A stretch of 6,404 bases of DNA from Pseudomonadota bacterium (GTDB taxonomy: Bacteria > Pseudomonadota > Alphaproteobacteria > Acetobacterales > Acetobacteraceae). The notes below the pieces were generated by a model. That model did no database searches. It was not told the origin of the DNA and saw only the letters and a program-made list of their open reading frames with translations. Made by a program: the position numbers and the translations under genes. Of this stretch, positions 4,779 to 6,404 are shown in pieces. How positions within the stretch are numbered: the stretch's first letter is position 1; every line of letters begins with the position of its first letter. The stretch lies in NCBI GenBank assembly GCA_021798375.1, contig JAJZHU010000140.1, forward strand, positions 1 through 6,404, in the 5' to 3' direction.

Positions 4779-6404
4779 CCGCGCGACCGATCCACCTGGG
4801 TAACGCCGTTCACCGCGCGAAGCCCGGCGATCAAAATATTCAGATGGCGGATATCGCGCACTTCCACATCGACCAACACCTCGCAGAAATCCTGTTGCCG
4901 GTTGAGAATTCTCAAATTGCTCAACACACCTTCATGCTTGTTGATGGCATTGGTCAGATTGGCCAAAACCTCGGGGTGATTGGCGCAGATGGCGGAAATA
5001 CGGCCGGTGTATTGTCCTGTCTTCGCATCCGGCTTGCGGTTCCAATCCACGTCGATGAAACGTTCGGGCGTGGATGCGAAACTTTCCAGCATCTGGCAAT
5101 CGGATTGATGAATCGTCACACCCTTGCCGGTGGCGACGATACCGACGATGCGATCACCCGGCAAAGGATGGCAGCAACCCGCATAATGCACCGTCATGCC
5201 GCTGATCAGGCCGGTGATGACGTTGCCGCTGTCCTCGCCCGGGCTTTTGCTGCCTGCCCCTGGTCCGCGCCCCAACATACCGCTGCGCATCGAAGGCCCC
5301 GGCATAACGCGCGGCGCGCGAGCGGATTGACGCAATTCAGGATAGGCCGCGTGAACCACATCCTTCGGCCCGACCGATCCGTTGCCGACAGCGACGTAAA
5401 GATCCTCGACCGTGGCGAATTTGAAATGTTTCAACGCGGGTTGCAGCGATTCCTCGCTGCCGTCCACACCCTCCTGGCGAAACGCCTTGGCCAGTGCCGT
5501 GCGGCCTTGATCCAGATGCTCGCCGCGTTGTTGCTGGGCGATATACCGGCGAATGCGCGCCCGCGCCTTGCCGGTGACGACAAACCGTTCCCACGATACC
5601 GAAGGCGAGCCGCCGCGGCTGGTCATGATCTCGACCTGATCGCCGTTTTCAAGCTCGTAGCGCAGCGGCATCAAACGACCATTCACCCGCGCGCCGACGC
5701 AAGTGTCGCCCACCTGGCTATGCACGGCATAGGCAAAATCCACCGGCGTGGCGCCGCGCGGCAATTGGATCAACTGGCCCTTGGGGGTAAAACAAAACAC
5801 CCGGTCTTGATAAAGTTCAAGTTTCGTGTTTTCCAAAAACTCGTCCGCCGCGCCCGAGTTTTCCAGAATTTCCAGCAAATCCTGCACCCAGCGAAAGCTT
5901 GTGCCGTCTTGATGCTCGCCGTCACTTTTATAAACCCAATGCGCGGCCACGCCGTTTTCAGCGATATTATGCATCTCGACGGTGCGGATCTGCACTTCTA
6001 TTTTTTGGTTGCGCGGGTGGCGCAAAGTAACACCAGTGTGCAGACTTTGATAAAAATTATTCTTGGGGGTTGATATATAATCCTTGAACCGGCCGGATAT
6101 CATCGGAAAGGCGCCATGCACGGCGCCCAGCGCCGCATAACAATCCTCACGAGTGTTCACCAACATACGAAACGCCATGATATCCGAAAGCTGTTCAAAC
6201 GCCACATTGCGGCGCTGCATTTTCTCCCAGATGGAATAAGGCGATTTTTCACGCCCGGTTACTTCCACCACATGAATGCCGGCTTCCTCGCACACCCGGA
6301 CCAATTCCTGCCGCACGTCCTCGATCACATCCGCGCCCTGGCCGCGCAAATATTTCAAACGCACGTCGATGGTTTCAAATGCTTCCGGTTCGATCTGCGC
6401 GAAC
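4775..6404 (-). CDS. rel: Bifunctional (p)ppGpp synthetase/hydrolase (RelA/SpoT homologue), 5' end outside window
   Basis: Makes and, in full-length form, degrades the alarmone (p)ppGpp of the stringent response. 542 residues of the C-terminal three quarters are visible; the frame runs off the window with FAQIEPEAFETIDVRLKYLR, so the N-terminal HD hydrolase domain lies outside and the GTG at 6364 is not a start. Numbering from the first visible codon: synthetase domain about 48-160, with REKSPYSIWEKM (51-62), GRFKDYISTPKNNFYQSLH (104-122) and EVQIRT (136-141); TGS domain about 199-262 (DRVFCFTPKGQLIQLPRGAT onward); a helical region; a zinc-finger-like segment with YAGCCHPLPGD (407-417) and HQSDC (432-436); and an ACT domain from about 466 to the end. 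The RFKD (RXKD) motif is the form found in bifunctional Rel/SpoT enzymes, not EXDD of monofunctional RelA, which predicts an intact HD domain upstream. A flexible segment rich in Gly, Ser, Pro and Arg lies at 360-392. The stop overlaps the acpS start. Confidence 0.96.
   Translation of the reverse strand, partial: FAQIEPEAFETIDVRLKYLRGQGADVIEDVRQELVRVCEEAGIHVVEVTGREKSPYSIWEKMQRRNVAFEQLSDIMAFRMLVNTREDCYAALGAVHGAFPMISGRFKDYISTPKNNFYQSLHTGVTLRHPRNQKIEVQIRTVEMHNIAENGVAAHWVYKSDGEHQDGTSFRWVQDLLEILENSGAADEFLENTKLELYQDRVFCFTPKGQLIQLPRGATPVDFAYAVHSQVGDTCVGARVNGRLMPLRYELENGDQVEIMTSRGGSPSVSWERFVVTGKARARIRRYIAQQQRGEHLDQGRTALAKAFRQEGVDGSEESLQPALKHFKFATVEDLYVAVGNGSVGPKDVVHAAYPELRQSARAPRVMPGPSMRSGMLGRGPGAGSKSPGEDSGNVITGLISGMTVHYAGCCHPLPGDRIVGIVATGKGVTIHQSDCQMLESFASTPERFIDVDWNRKPDAKTGQYTGRISAICANHPEVLANLTNAINKHEGVLSNLRILNRQQDFCEVLVDVEVRDIRHLNILIAGLRAVNGVTQVDRSRG

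Noticed and set aside
4844..6073. 409-codon plus-strand reading frame antisense to rel
   Set aside because: The minus strand carries clear synthetase, TGS, zinc-finger and ACT domains; the antisense product has no recognisable motif.

Overview
The window looks like a piece of chromosome from an alphaproteobacterium of moderately high GC content. The evidence is a bifunctional-type Rel (RelA/SpoT homologue) gene whose stop overlaps the start of acpS, and a squalene/phytoene-synthase-like protein of the NDUFAF6 type, a family typical of alphaproteobacteria. A Rhodospirillales-like origin would fit but cannot be established from this window.

Layout. (1) About 27-2275, plus strand: an aromatic-acid/H+ symporter type MFS transporter, then after 95 bp a classical NAD(P)-dependent short-chain dehydrogenase. 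They look like a small uptake-and-oxidation cassette for an organic acid or alcohol whose identity is not visible. (2) 2281-3436, minus strand: an iron-type superoxide dismutase followed after 4 bp by a secreted DUF2147 protein, whose 3' end meets the dehydrogenase tail to tail with only 5 bp between them. (3) 3437-3539: a short divergent intergenic region with a possible sod promoter. (4) 3540-4196, plus strand: a short squalene/phytoene-synthase-fold protein with degenerate active-site motifs, probably a complex I assembly factor-like protein and not a terpene synthase. (5) About 4194-4366: a nested inverted-repeat element, MITE-like, filling the whole gap between two convergent genes. (6) 4368-6404, minus strand: the (p)ppGpp synthetase/hydrolase gene (5' end outside the window) and acpS, joined by an ATGA stop/start overlap.

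Most of the window is housekeeping or stress metabolism: oxidative defence (SOD), envelope (DUF2147), respiratory assembly (NDUFAF6-like), stringent response (Rel) and ACP activation for lipid synthesis (AcpS). I found no phage, CRISPR, toxin-antitoxin or defence system. The most unusual object is the palindromic repeat at 4194-4366, which supplies the stop codon of the synthase-like gene and ends one base before the stop codon of acpS.
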